From Nitrososphaerota archaeon (GTDB taxonomy: Archaea; Thermoproteota; Nitrososphaeria; Nitrososphaerales; JACPRH01): DNA of 42,508 nucleotides. The notes under the pieces were generated by a model. That model was given only the letters and a program-made list of their open reading frames with translations. It searched no databases and had not been told where the DNA came from. The position numbers were made by a program, and so were the translations under genes. Positions 21,966 to 31,054 of this stretch are shown in pieces. The DNA is taken from positions 71,820-114,327 of the forward strand of contig JACPRH010000049.1 in the NCBI GenBank assembly GCA_016190055.1, read 5' to 3'. Each line of letters opens with the position of its first letter. Positions within the stretch are counted from its first letter, which is position 1.

Positions 21966-23027
21966 CTATTCGAGTTGAGCTAGGATTGAGGATAGTTCTT
22001 CGATGAGGCTGCAGTCCATGTCTTCGTCTAGCTGCTTGTCCTTGAGTATTTGTGCTAGTGGATCGTAGTTGTCGAACTTTGTTGTCTTGAGTCCTGAGGT
22101 GAGGAGAACGGCTGTTAAGGTGCCTCCGCCGCCTGCGCTGAAGCCTTGGTGGATTTCAAGCGCGTTTCTTCCGAGCATCGTGTTAAGCCGGCTAGTTGAG
22201 GTTGCGATTTCGCTTGCTGCGAGGTTGTCGTCACCTACGAGGTAGAGTATTGCGCGGGAGGCCTCATCAGGCTCGCCTACACGATATATCGATTCAACTG
22301 CCCTTGTAGTAGCCTCTTCAGCCTTGTTGACTGAGGAGGACTCGCCGATGCTCATAACGGTGTAGCCTTCGCCAGCCACAGTATCGACTAGGCAGTTCAG
22401 CCCTATGCTTAGCTCACCTGACGATGAGACTAGCCCTGAGAGGGCTGAAGAGATCTTGTCGTTCGCTAAAGCGTAGAACTTGGAGATAGGCATCTGTTCA
22501 CGGTTGGGTATCGCGTCGTTGTCAATCACGATCACGGCGTCGCAGTTCTGTCTAACCCGTTTCAAAGAGGTGCCGGCGAAGAAGTGCTTGCTCTTCTCGA
22601 AGCCGAAGGGCATCGCAACGATGCAGACCGCTCGGGTGCCCTCCTCCTTCGCGATTTGAGCTAGAAGCGGGGTTAACCCGGATCCAGTGGATCCTCCTAG
22701 GCCCCCGATGAGAAAAACTAGGCGCGCACCGGTCAGCATCGACCGAATCTCCTTCATCTGTCTCTGCGCAACTCCCCGCACATAGCTTGGAGTACTCTTA
22801 CCGTCAAAACCGATGTCGACGAACAGCTGGCTACGTGAGCCAACAATAGGAATCTTCAAATCCCGTTGATCGCAGCTAACATACACGTATTCATCCACCC
22901 CTATGTCGGCGCTCTCTAGATGGGAGAGAATGCGGCAGCCCGCGGTGCCGATGCCGACAGCCAGAATCTTGTCTAGATTCGGCGGCGGCAGATAATCCAT
23001 CAAATCCTCTAGTACGTCGGAAGCCAT
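21966..23027 (-). CDS. Divergent FtsZ/tubulin-superfamily protein
   Basis: 353 residues with the FtsZ/tubulin layout: ILAVGIGTAGCRIL (nucleotide-binding turn, residues 21-34), the signature loop GGLGGSTGSG (108-117) in place of GGGTGTG, and a T7-like region SIGLNCLVDT (207-216). In FtsZ the T7 loop is NxDxxD; here the first Asp position appears to be Cys and only Asp215 is kept, so GTP hydrolysis on polymerisation may be altered. Thaumarchaeal FtsZ paralogues are known to be divergent at these loops. A role in division, shape or a non-filament function is open. ATG start at 23027. Confidence 0.75.
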   Translation of the reverse strand: MASDVLEDLMDYLPPPNLDKILAVGIGTAGCRILSHLESADIGVDEYVYVSCDQRDLKIPIVGSRSQLFVDIGFDGKSTPSYVRGVAQRQMKEIRSMLTGARLVFLIGGLGGSTGSGLTPLLAQIAKEEGTRAVCIVAMPFGFEKSKHFFAGTSLKRVRQNCDAVIVIDNDAIPNREQMPISKFYALANDKISSALSGLVSSSGELSIGLNCLVDTVAGEGYTVMSIGESSSVNKAEEATTRAVESIYRVGEPDEASRAILYLVGDDNLAASEIATSTSRLNTMLGRNALEIHQGFSAGGGGTLTAVLLTSGLKTTKFDNYDPLAQILKDKQLDEDMDCSLIEELSSILAQLE

Positions 23028-23127
23028 GGCAGTAAGGTATCACGACAAGGTTTTGTTATAATCTACATAGGATAGAAAAAATATACAATCAGTTAACAAA
23101 ATCTTGACCCGAACACACCAACCACGC

Positions 23128-23524
23128 CTAACAGACGGTTTCACCCACTAAACAAACAGCGGTAGCATCCACCACCCTGACCTCCAACACCCTTCCAACC
23201 GGAATCTCCTCCCTGATAACCACCGGCCGATACGCAGGATTCCTGCCCACAACCGCCCCCCGCACCCCTCATCCACCAACACTTTACCGCGCCACCCCAC
23301 CCAACCCCGATTATTCCGCAGCACAACATCCCTCGACACACGGTGAAGCAAGCGGCTCCGAGCCTTAATAACGTGAGAGTCCAGCGGCTTCAGGTTTCTC
23401 GACTGGAGTGAAGGAGTTGGCTTTGAGGAGGCCTGACATCATCTCTGCGTCAGCGGTGCTGGCGCTGCACCCGTGACTCTCAATGTAGAAGCTGCTGCTT
23501 CAGCTCGTCTTTCTTGTTTGTCAA
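23128..23524 (-). pseudogene. MiaB-like tRNA methylthiotransferase remnant (ends kept, middle lost)
   Basis: The N-terminal part from about 23482 to the TAA at 23365-23367 reads YIESHGCSASTADAEMMSGL, the [Fe-S]-binding start of the archaeal/eukaryotic (CDKAL1-type) methylthiotransferase family. The C-terminal part begins as RNNRGWVGWRGKVLVDEG and, after a frame change near 23240, continues GRNPAYRPVVIREEIPVGRV, LEVRVVDATAVCLVGE, the TRAM RNA-binding end. The roughly 290-residue radical-SAM core between them is gone and stops or shifts occur, so it is dead. The original start was probably the TTG at 23524 overlapping the MoaD-like stop. Confidence 0.75.
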
Positions 23525-23808
23525 CCCCCTCCGACAGGGGGCATAATAGCGATAACGTCACCGTCCTTAACTACCAGAGACGTGAAGTAGTCTCGCGTAA
23601 CAGCTTCACCGTTCAACAGCAGAATCAACCCTTCCTGCAGATAACCGTCTGTGGTGCAGAAACTCTGCTTAAACGGCTCTCCGTAGATGCCGCAAAGCCT
23701 CGCAATCACATTATGAATCGTAGCCTTATCCCCAACCTCTAAAACATCCTCCTTCGCCTTAGTAACATCCCGCACCAACGCAAAATATTTCACGGTAACC
23801 TTCACCAT
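23521..23808 (-). CDS. MoaD/ThiS-family ubiquitin-like sulfur carrier
   Basis: 95 residues of beta-grasp type: VKVTVKYFALVRDVTKAKED at the start, GLILLLNGEAVTRDYFTSLV, and the C-terminal VIAIMPPVGGG ending in the required Gly-Gly (as in MoaD). It carries sulfur as a thiocarboxylate for molybdopterin or tRNA thiolation; archaeal homologues can also be protein modifiers (SAMPs). Standalone here, followed directly by the remnant tRNA methylthiotransferase. ATG start. Confidence 0.8.
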   Translation of the reverse strand: MVKVTVKYFALVRDVTKAKEDVLEVGDKATIHNVIARLCGIYGEPFKQSFCTTDGYLQEGLILLLNGEAVTRDYFTSLVVKDGDVIAIMPPVGGG

Positions 23809-23953
23809 ACAGCCAACTCACCTAATCCTCATACAATCCAGCTTCGCAAATCAACCTTAAAATTACGACACACAGTAATAAACTGTTCCCACAACCAACT
23901 CGGTTCTGCTAAAATCGATGCTTACAGCAACAGTAACGACAACTACGAGGTTA

Positions 23954-26218
23954 CTACCTAGCTCTTCTTAGAAGCAGAACAACTACTGCGGCCAGAACCA
24001 CTGTAGCAACGGTAGCACCTGTTGCCCAAGCATAGGTTGAGGAATCCGCTTCAATTCTGGTTGTTGTTTCTGTTATCGTTGTCGTGATGATCTTGCCGCC
24101 TGTAGCAATAACGGTTGTGTCTCTCGCCACACCGTAACTGCCTGACATTCCTGTAACGACAAGTACCTTGTATGGGTCGCCGGCTTTGATGAGTATTGTG
24201 CTCTGCGGCACGTTTAATTTTATCTCGGCTAGGCTTTTTGGGGGTATCCTCACATTCATGTTGCCAGGACCAAGAGAAGAGGGCGTTGGCCCTAGCACAG
24301 TGTCGTTAATGTAGACGGTCATGTCGGTAATAGCTATATCACCAGTATTATCGAGAGTAATTCTCAGCGTGCTGCTATTATTATCATCATTTACGTCTAG
24401 GTTAGCTGAAGCAACCTTGAAGTTACCGCATTGTACACCCGGTGATCCGCACGGCTTGGTTGCAGATGAAGCTGATGTCGTAACAGTAGTGGTGTTCACA
24501 ACAATCATATTTGCTGGGCGAACGGAGAAGTAAACAGTTGCTATTGGCAGATGCTTTTCAACATTGAATACGAAGATGTAGAGCCCATCTTGGTTAACAG
24601 TAATATTCTTGTTGAGGGAAGTAACCTGTGACTCGCTTAGGACTGTACGCGCATTATATGCTTCCGAATATAGTTTAGACGGGTCATTTCCATTTGCCCG
24701 CATCAATGTAAAGCTGACTGGTGCAGTGGATGTAATGTTAACGAGATAAGGGGTGTTGGCAACAAGTAATGTGCCAAAGTAAGGCTTGCGCAGTGTATAG
24801 CATCCTTGGGCAGGGGCAGTACTCATATTGAATTTCACTGGCATAGATACGGGGGATGCTCTATCTCCGAACACTTCGATGGCTGATGGTTGGCAATAAT
24901 AAGCTACACCACTTTGATTCCATAATTGGAGACTGCTCTGACTCAAAGTCTGAGTCGGGGTTAGGGTAGATGTAGTTGTGGATGTCACTATGATTGTCGA
25001 AGCTACAGTGGTTGTAAGTATCTCTTCTGGGGAGCAGTACAATAGATAGTCTGCTTCTACTCTGGAGAAGGATTTGCAGCTTATCGTGACCAGCGTCTTG
25101 TCTCCAGATATGTCTCCTGCATACATTAGGACGGTTCCGGAAAGTGGTGGGGATGATACCGTGAATTCTGACAGTGTAATGTTGAGGAATCTCAAATCCA
25201 CTTTATACTCACCCTCTCCTCCAACCTTCTCAACCGCTCCCTGTATTGTGTAATGGATGCCTAGGGCCGAGTACGGTTCGCTCAGGTAAACCTCGAAGTT
25301 CGTCGCTACCAAGCCGTATCTATTCAGCTTCGATGTAACCTCCGCTGAAACGTTCTTCAAGACTTCGCTTCGATACTGTTCGCCTTGAGCATAGAGCTGG
25401 TTGAACTCGGTTCTATTCAGAAAGTTGATGATGGTGACTAGTTGAATCCTGTCTTGAAAGACTCGGAGATTAGTCATAGTATTAGGTATAAAGACAGAGT
25501 AGGTTAGTTGTGTCGCTGAACGCCTAGTTATCTCGGTGAGCCCCTGTATGGGGATGAAAGAAGCAAGTCTGTATCGGTAGGTCTTACCTTCCGCTTCCTT
25601 GGAGTAGCTCATCGATGGCGACGATGATAATGTCAACCTTTCTTCAGTCCACTGTGTGAAGGGAGCGCCCGACCAGTCAGTCAGCCAATTCAATCCGACA
25701 GAGTAGTTGGTGTAGCCGTACTTCAACGACCCTCCTTCAACAGGCAGGTTGTGGATAGTAAAGTCGACGCCCATTGGACCGTTTTTGCCGAACTTAACAG
25801 AGTCTATCTTGGACGACAGATTATACGGTGCCAACCAAGAGTCTATCTCTTTCTGTACGGCTGCAACAGCCTCAGTCCGGTTCGACCATTGTGGACGCAT
25901 TATCATCAGGTTCCCCAAAGCGGTTCTGTCCTCCAGCTGGAGTTCCACATCCAAGTTATAGTCCACAGGCAGCACTTCACCCATAGACTTTGCTGTCGCC
26001 GTGGTCGTTGTCATAGATCCCGATGTTGAGGTTACTGTTGAGGTAAGTTCTTCGTTAGAAGCCATCAAAGAGGGTTGAGTTAATGCCACCGCTAAGGTTA
26101 CTGCTATAGCAACTAGAATAAGAATCACGACTGCAACTGGTGCAGTAGAGTGTGCATGCCTATTTCTCCCAGTCAAGATTTTAGTTAGTCCTCCAAATTT
26201 TTCAGGTCCTTCTTGCAT
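23954..26218 (-). CDS. Large multidomain surface protein with WAxGAT tail
   Basis: 754 residues. N-terminal transmembrane signal (APVAVVILILVAIAVTLAVA, about 27-46), an unrecognised domain to about 405, a Thr-rich linker, a domain at about 430-570 homologous to the 8203 ectodomain (PYLVNITSTAPVSFTLM; FSVRPANMIVV), then a CARDB-like domain at about 590-700 (LRITLDNTGDIAITDMTVYI, IPPKSLAEIKLNVP). It ends with a Thr stalk and TYAWATGATVATVVLAAVVV plus LLLRRAR. It would span the membrane or be anchored by either end, with the domains outside. ATG start. Last gene of a three-gene minus-strand group. Function unknown. Confidence 0.75.
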   Translation of the reverse strand: MQEGPEKFGGLTKILTGRNRHAHSTAPVAVVILILVAIAVTLAVALTQPSLMASNEELTSTVTSTSGSMTTTTATAKSMGEVLPVDYNLDVELQLEDRTALGNLMIMRPQWSNRTEAVAAVQKEIDSWLAPYNLSSKIDSVKFGKNGPMGVDFTIHNLPVEGGSLKYGYTNYSVGLNWLTDWSGAPFTQWTEERLTLSSSPSMSYSKEAEGKTYRYRLASFIPIQGLTEITRRSATQLTYSVFIPNTMTNLRVFQDRIQLVTIINFLNRTEFNQLYAQGEQYRSEVLKNVSAEVTSKLNRYGLVATNFEVYLSEPYSALGIHYTIQGAVEKVGGEGEYKVDLRFLNITLSEFTVSSPPLSGTVLMYAGDISGDKTLVTISCKSFSRVEADYLLYCSPEEILTTTVASTIIVTSTTTSTLTPTQTLSQSSLQLWNQSGVAYYCQPSAIEVFGDRASPVSMPVKFNMSTAPAQGCYTLRKPYFGTLLVANTPYLVNITSTAPVSFTLMRANGNDPSKLYSEAYNARTVLSESQVTSLNKNITVNQDGLYIFVFNVEKHLPIATVYFSVRPANMIVVNTTTVTTSASSATKPCGSPGVQCGNFKVASANLDVNDDNNSSTLRITLDNTGDIAITDMTVYINDTVLGPTPSSLGPGNMNVRIPPKSLAEIKLNVPQSTILIKAGDPYKVLVVTGMSGSYGVARDTTVIATGGKIITTTITETTTRIEADSSTYAWATGATVATVVLAAVVVLLLRRAR

Positions 26219-26352
26219 CTGCGCCCACTAATATATTGCACAAGGTAGGTTCTTAGCTCTATGCTTTAGAACAACATTTGAAGAACTGTTCTAACTCTCG
26301 GACAGAGCGAACTACGTTAAGCCTTTAGGCCATACAAATCGTTTCGGTACCC

Positions 26353-27069
26353 CTACTTGAATGAGGCGGCGAATGCTATCAGCTCGTCCTGAGGAAAGTG
26401 TGTTGGACCGGCTTCTATATGGATCTTCACTTCTTTATCAGCCCACTTCAGTTGGGTTGTCCATGGCAGAATTGTGCTATTACGTACATATATCGCTGGT
26501 TTTCCGTCGATAGTGACACCAATTGCTGGCTCGTTCGGTCCAGTTTTTCCTTGAAAGCTGTTCACTTCCTGATCAAACCAGTCAGGCCGCTTATTTTCGA
26601 GGATACTCAACCCTCCAGAGTTCAGAAGATACGGAAGATCCGCGTTCGCAGGCAATGGCTCATAAGCGTAGAAGAGCACGACTGTGCCTAGAGTGGGGGT
26701 TGAAGGGCCAGGGGCTTCTGGGCCCACGCCTGTCACTTTGATATCTACCAATTTGAGACCTGCTGGGATATTTGTAGGAAGTTCGAGTGCAAATCCTGTA
26801 TTGCTAGCTAGTCGCATAGCTTCTTCCAGAGAGACGCTTGGACCACCTCCTGATAACGAGAAATCAGACGGCATAGTTACTCCGAGTGATGCGGACTGTG
26901 CTATCGCTTCACTTTCATTTGCGGCCGCTGCCTTCTCCTCCACCTCTTCTCCGGCTCCAGGCTGGACAGAGGACAACGGTATCTGGAGGTAGGTTACCGT
27001 CATCAAGGCAGCTAAGACTACTATACCTAAAACAGCGGCAAGCTTGACCAGATCCTTCTTCCCTAACAT
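26353..27069 (-). CDS. Exported DUF4367-like protein, paralogue of 3973-4617
   Basis: About 238 residues with a signal anchor (AAVLGIVVLAALMTVTYLQI) followed by an acidic Ala/Glu linker. The compact domain FALELPTNIPAGLKLVDIKV to the final HFPQDELIAFAASF resembles the smaller paralogue near 4 kb. Both lie next to surface proteins with WAxGAT tails, suggesting a shared role at the membrane. ATG at 27069 preferred; TTG at 27075 is possible. Spaced 134 nt from the following gene. Confidence 0.6.
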   Translation of the reverse strand: MLGKKDLVKLAAVLGIVVLAALMTVTYLQIPLSSVQPGAGEEVEEKAAAANESEAIAQSASLGVTMPSDFSLSGGGPSVSLEEAMRLASNTGFALELPTNIPAGLKLVDIKVTGVGPEAPGPSTPTLGTVVLFYAYEPLPANADLPYLLNSGGLSILENKRPDWFDQEVNSFQGKTGPNEPAIGVTIDGKPAIYVRNSTILPWTTQLKWADKEVKIHIEAGPTHFPQDELIAFAASFK

Positions 27070-27151
27070 ACTCAAACTCGATTGCTATCTTACGGGAAGC
27101 TTGTATAATAACAAAACAGTATCACATATCTTAGGTACAAACTGATTGAGT

Positions 27152-27841
27152 CTATCTCGTTCTTCTCTGTAGAAGCAATCCGAGTGCAAGAATTACTGCG
27201 GCTGCTGTGGCACCTATGGCCCAACCGTAGGTTGAGGCGTCTGTCACAGGTTGTAGCGAGATTTTGGTGGCGGTTTCTATGAGTGTAGTAGTTGAGATGC
27301 TTGTGGCTGTGACGGTTAATGTAATTGTTTCGATTCCGCTGGCAGGTTGCTCGCACTTGTCGGAGCTGATAGTAAGCGGGATCTCAGCGGGGCCATTATA
27401 GAAGATGCGGGTGCTGTTGTTGCTGCCGCGTAGCAGCGTAGCTTTAACATGTAACGCATAGGTTCCTTTAGGTGCGTCAGGCGAAACTGTCACCATCAGA
27501 AGTGAACGGTTCCCATTGTTGGGCTGAACAATTATCTGGTTCGGGACTAAGGCAGCAGTTACTCCCCTAGGTAGATCAGGCACCGTTAGATTCAACTTTA
27601 CATCCCCAGGATAAGTATAGTCTGGGTTTGAGAAAAGCACAGTTGTATAGGCTGCAGGGCATTTATCACCGAGTTGCAGCTGCGCTCCTGGCCTAAACAT
27701 GATGTAGATACCGGGCGCCTGAGGCTCTAAAGCAAAGGCAGCCTCAGGAACCATCAGAGCAGTAGACAATACTAATACTACTAGTATTGCAACAGCGTGA
27801 CGGCTTTTCACAAGCACTGTTGAAAGACCGCATTGGAACAA
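27152..27841 (-). CDS. Surface protein with NEW3-like domain and WAxGAT tail
   Basis: 229 residues: signal segment (AVAILVVLVLSTALMVPEAA), an additive-sandwich ectodomain (VKLNLTVPDLPRGVTAALVP; VTVSPDAPKGTYALHVKATL), a short Thr/Ser stalk and TYGWAIGATAAAVILALGLL ending QRRTR. The NEW3-like core is shared with proteins at 31055 and 31820 and, more weakly, 3087. TTG start at 27841 or an internal GTG. A surface-exposed binding role is inferred. Confidence 0.7.
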   Translation of the reverse strand: MFQCGLSTVLVKSRHAVAILVVLVLSTALMVPEAAFALEPQAPGIYIMFRPGAQLQLGDKCPAAYTTVLFSNPDYTYPGDVKLNLTVPDLPRGVTAALVPNQIIVQPNNGNRSLLMVTVSPDAPKGTYALHVKATLLRGSNNSTRIFYNGPAEIPLTISSDKCEQPASGIETITLTVTATSISTTTLIETATKISLQPVTDASTYGWAIGATAAAVILALGLLLQRRTR

Positions 27842-27918
27842 GGCTGAGTTGCAGATAAGTTTTGAGACCGTGCATCAGAGTTAATGGTGTCCCGTTGAGT
27901 TAATCCTTATCTTCAGCC

Positions 27919-29343
27919 TTGTTGACTGTAATTTGGTTGAAGATTACAAGACCCGTTATCTACTTGGTACTGATTGCCACGGTGATTGTCTCGGTCTTCG
28001 CTCTGAGTTACTATGCTGGTCTCTCTTCAACAAAACCGTCTTCAGCATCTACAGTTTTGGGAAAGAATGAAACCGGCCGCGGTTGGACAACCCTTAATCT
28101 CAGCAACGATACTATTCAATCGAACAATCCGCAGATGGCTGCATATGGCAGTAACGTGTACGTGGCGTGGCAAGCATGCTCTGATGATTGCGAAATCTAT
28201 TTCCGAGCAAGCAACGATGGAGGGAAAAGTTTCGGCAGCGTAATCAACCTGAGCAACAGTACAGGGCATTCAACTCAACCACAGATAGTTGCATCCGGAA
28301 ACAACGTGTATGCGATATGGCGGGACAATAAGCCGGGAGATTACCAAGTATTTTTCAGAGCTAGCAAAAACAACGGAGCGACATTTGAACCCGTAATTAT
28401 TCTGAGCGGCAATGGAACGGGAGCGGCTGATTACCCTCAGATAATCGCATCGGGAAGCGGGGTTTATGTGTCATGGTATGACAATCCGGCGCATCCTCAC
28501 CTACTCCTCAGACCAAGCGCGGATAATGGAACCAGTTTTGGAGCTCCAACTGACCTGAACAAACAGGTTGGACCCGACCTGAGAATAGAGTTTGGAGGAA
28601 GCCCGCAGATAGCGGCTCACGGAAGTAATGTATACTTCGCTTGGAATTCTGAATACGATATACAACTTAAGGTGAGCAGAGATTATGGGGTAAGCTTCGG
28701 CGACGTCGTGCAAGTTTCAAACAACATTTTCACGGGTTGGAGAGCGATCGTTCCAAAGATGGTTGCGGATGAGAACAACCTGTATTTTACTTGGGTTCAA
28801 CGCCGTGTACAGCATAACGGAGAGACGGATAAAGTGTTCTTCACGACAAGTAATGATGAAGGAAAAACATTCAGCAACCTAATAGAGCTCCAGGGATACC
28901 CAAATGTTGTCCCAGTAGGAAACAACATCTATCTAACGTGGACCAACACTGTAGATAACAAAAGCACAATAATTTTGAAGCTAAGCCTTGACAGAGGAAA
29001 AACCTTCATCAATGAAACTACCAAAATTGTTCTCAACGAGAGAGCCATATCTCAAGGAATAGCTGTATCAGGAAACCACATCTATATTGAGTGGACACAG
29101 CCTGTCCCTGACCCGAGACTTGGGCAGATGTTCTTCATCGCACCATCCCAACTCTTCTTAACAGAAAGTGCAGATTATGGAGCGAGCTTCGGAGAAATAG
29201 TCGCCCTCAGTAACGGCACGCAGGCGATTGGTAGTAGAAACATACTTGCGTCTGAAAATCGGGTATACACAGTGTGGGGAGAAGGACTACCAAGTTTCGG
29301 GAAGAACGCAGTTAACACGGAAGTCATCTTCAGATCTAAATAG
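27919..29343 (+). CDS. Membrane-anchored BNR/Asp-box beta-propeller protein
   Basis: 474 residues. An N-terminal transmembrane anchor (VIYLVLIATVIVSVFALSYY) precedes a beta-propeller with repeated Asp-box units: SNDGGKSFG, SKNNGATFE, SADNGTSFG, SRDYGVSFG, SNDEGKTFS, SLDRGKTFI, SADYGASFG. The repeated ASGNNVYAIW/AHGSNVYFAW strands mark the blades. This is the sialidase-superfamily fold, but the catalytic Arg triad and Tyr/Glu of true sialidases are not evident, so it may bind rather than cleave sugars. It acts outside the cell. TTG start; divergent from the 27841 gene. Confidence 0.7.
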   Translation: MLTVIWLKITRPVIYLVLIATVIVSVFALSYYAGLSSTKPSSASTVLGKNETGRGWTTLNLSNDTIQSNNPQMAAYGSNVYVAWQACSDDCEIYFRASNDGGKSFGSVINLSNSTGHSTQPQIVASGNNVYAIWRDNKPGDYQVFFRASKNNGATFEPVIILSGNGTGAADYPQIIASGSGVYVSWYDNPAHPHLLLRPSADNGTSFGAPTDLNKQVGPDLRIEFGGSPQIAAHGSNVYFAWNSEYDIQLKVSRDYGVSFGDVVQVSNNIFTGWRAIVPKMVADENNLYFTWVQRRVQHNGETDKVFFTTSNDEGKTFSNLIELQGYPNVVPVGNNIYLTWTNTVDNKSTIILKLSLDRGKTFINETTKIVLNERAISQGIAVSGNHIYIEWTQPVPDPRLGQMFFIAPSQLFLTESADYGASFGEIVALSNGTQAIGSRNILASENRVYTVWGEGLPSFGKNAVNTEVIFRSK

Positions 29344-29492
29344 AATACAGCAACAAGAAACCGTTTCCAGCCCAATCCGGCGGCAACTGTGCTGTGGATG
29401 CGGCTGGTAGTCTGAACGTGAGAATAAGAAACCAAGGGACTGCTGCCATTGACCGTGGAAAACCCTGACAGCTGCCGAAAACGTGTTGTGGG

Positions 29493-30182
29493 TCATCTCA
29501 GCAGCATAATTGCCATTAATGCTGAAGCAAAGCCGATTAAGTAGGCGATTGTTGGCAGAATAATGATTAAGCGATACCATCCTCCATGTATCATCCGATT
29601 CTTCTCCAAATGAATAGCAACAATGAAAGCTATCACTACAATGCTTCCAACAAGTAAGCTCTGCAGAAGATATAACGTAGGATCTCCGTTAAGGAAGAGC
29701 TGAGTAATGGCTTGGTTCCGCTCACGTAAAGCAAACATTCTGTTAACGTTCTCGTTTAGCCGGCCTTCACTGGCAATATAGATGAATGCGAAGGCACCCA
29801 GCAGATCCAAGGCTTGAGCAATAAAGGGAAGGCTCAACCAGAAGGCGAATCGTCGAGAACCAAGCCACTGCACAGCCGATTGGACAGCTGAAGTCTTGGA
29901 GGCACCAACCCCGATCAGCAGAACGCCGAGGATGAGCATCAATGATCCACGGATCACTAATGCTGTATGCATCGCTCCCGCGGCAACGAACAGCTCTTGG
30001 AACACGGTGACAAGTTGAGGAAAAACACGTGCAGCATCATTACCGAACAAGCGTTGCGTTTCAAAGAAGCTTTCGAACACGACCTGTTGCACCAGTAGTG
30101 ACTGGGAGAACTCCCAGAGTGACAGAAGCACCAAGGTGATACCCGATCCGAGTAGCAGTATCGGCAGCTTATGGCGGTTCAA
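29493..30182 (-). CDS. Five-helix membrane protein of unknown function
   Basis: 229 residues with five hydrophobic helices: ILLLGSGITLVLLSLWEF, LVIRGSLMLILGVLLIGV, LPFIAQALDLLGAFAFIY, SLLVGSIVVIAFIVAI and LPTIAYLIGFASALMAIM. The loop between helices 1 and 2 is about 50 residues. No motif suggests an enzyme or transporter class. Last gene of a probable four-gene minus-strand operon (32647 to 29493), 60 nt after the gene at 30243. Confidence 0.6.
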   Translation of the reverse strand: MNRHKLPILLLGSGITLVLLSLWEFSQSLLVQQVVFESFFETQRLFGNDAARVFPQLVTVFQELFVAAGAMHTALVIRGSLMLILGVLLIGVGASKTSAVQSAVQWLGSRRFAFWLSLPFIAQALDLLGAFAFIYIASEGRLNENVNRMFALRERNQAITQLFLNGDPTLYLLQSLLVGSIVVIAFIVAIHLEKNRMIHGGWYRLIIILPTIAYLIGFASALMAIMLLR

Positions 30183-30242
30183 ACCACCGCGCCTGAGGCA
30201 AGGTTTATCCTAAAAAGGTAGATGAGGAAGCGTTGCTCTTGA

Positions 30243-31034
30243 TTACTTGGTGATTGTGAACGTTATTTTTTCGTTAATATATTCACCGCCACGGCCGTTA
30301 AAGGTGCAGATTGAAGCGGGCAAGATTAGGGTGTATTGGCCGTCGGGTACAAAGTGATCCTCATAGTATATTCTTGATCTGCTGCCGCCTAGAAAACGAG
30401 TTGTCGATATATTGAGCCCAATCATATTCCAGTCTGTTGTCATCCACTGATCTATCGTCTTGGTCTCACCTGGGGCGAGGGTGAAGCGGTATTCAGGGAA
30501 AGGACCGATCATCGGGCCGTAAAGCCCTTCAGGGTAAATCCAGACCGCCTCCCCAGTGCTGTTCAGTACCTTAACCACCGGCGCGTCTAAGAACAGTGAG
30601 AGATTCCTTGGTGAGAGACTAGTAATGGTGCTCTTAATGTGAACAACCTCGCCTAGCGAGTAAACCGGTTTGTCGATTGAGAACAGGGCGAAGACACTTC
30701 CGTTGAGAAGGAAACGGCCACGTATAACAGCCGTCGAGTTAGCGGGTGGAGGAAGCGTACGAAACTGCTCCCCCATATTGGTGCTGAGAGTCGTTGTACT
30801 GGTCTCAGTCTTCGTCCTCGTGATGGTTGAAAGAGACAACGAAGTCGAAACCAACGTAGTGGTCGATGAGTCTGTGGTGGTAGCGGTCGTTGTCACTTGC
30901 TCCTCCAGCGTCAAGAAGTGACCTGCACCGTAGCCGATGATCAAAGATACCGTAACCAGCACTATGACGACGAGGAGCAGGTAGGTTGCAGACATCTGGG
31001 GCTTCAAAGCCACTTCTTCTCCCCTACTGGACAC
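30243..31034 (-). CDS. Exported protein with BsuPI-like (proteinase inhibitor) domain
   Basis: 263 residues. Transmembrane signal near 17-37, then a Thr/Ser stalk to about 85, then a beta-sandwich of about 165 residues. VYSLGEVVHIKSTITSLSPR, VVKVLNSTGEAVWIYPEGL, FTLAPGETKTIDQW and VPDGQYTLIL follow the BsuPI pattern (V-x-N-x-G-x-x-V-W, L-x-P-G-E, G-x-Y-T-L). That family contains an intracellular proteinase inhibitor of Bacillus; here it would be extracellular, where an exported S1 protease is also encoded. Unlike its neighbours it has no C-terminal anchor. 20 nt downstream of the previous gene. Confidence 0.6.
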   Translation of the reverse strand: MSSRGEEVALKPQMSATYLLLVVIVLVTVSLIIGYGAGHFLTLEEQVTTTATTTDSSTTTLVSTSLSLSTITRTKTETSTTTLSTNMGEQFRTLPPPANSTAVIRGRFLLNGSVFALFSIDKPVYSLGEVVHIKSTITSLSPRNLSLFLDAPVVKVLNSTGEAVWIYPEGLYGPMIGPFPEYRFTLAPGETKTIDQWMTTDWNMIGLNISTTRFLGGSRSRIYYEDHFVPDGQYTLILPASICTFNGRGGEYINEKITFTITK

Positions 31035-31054
31035 CGGCTGAATACTCGGATACT

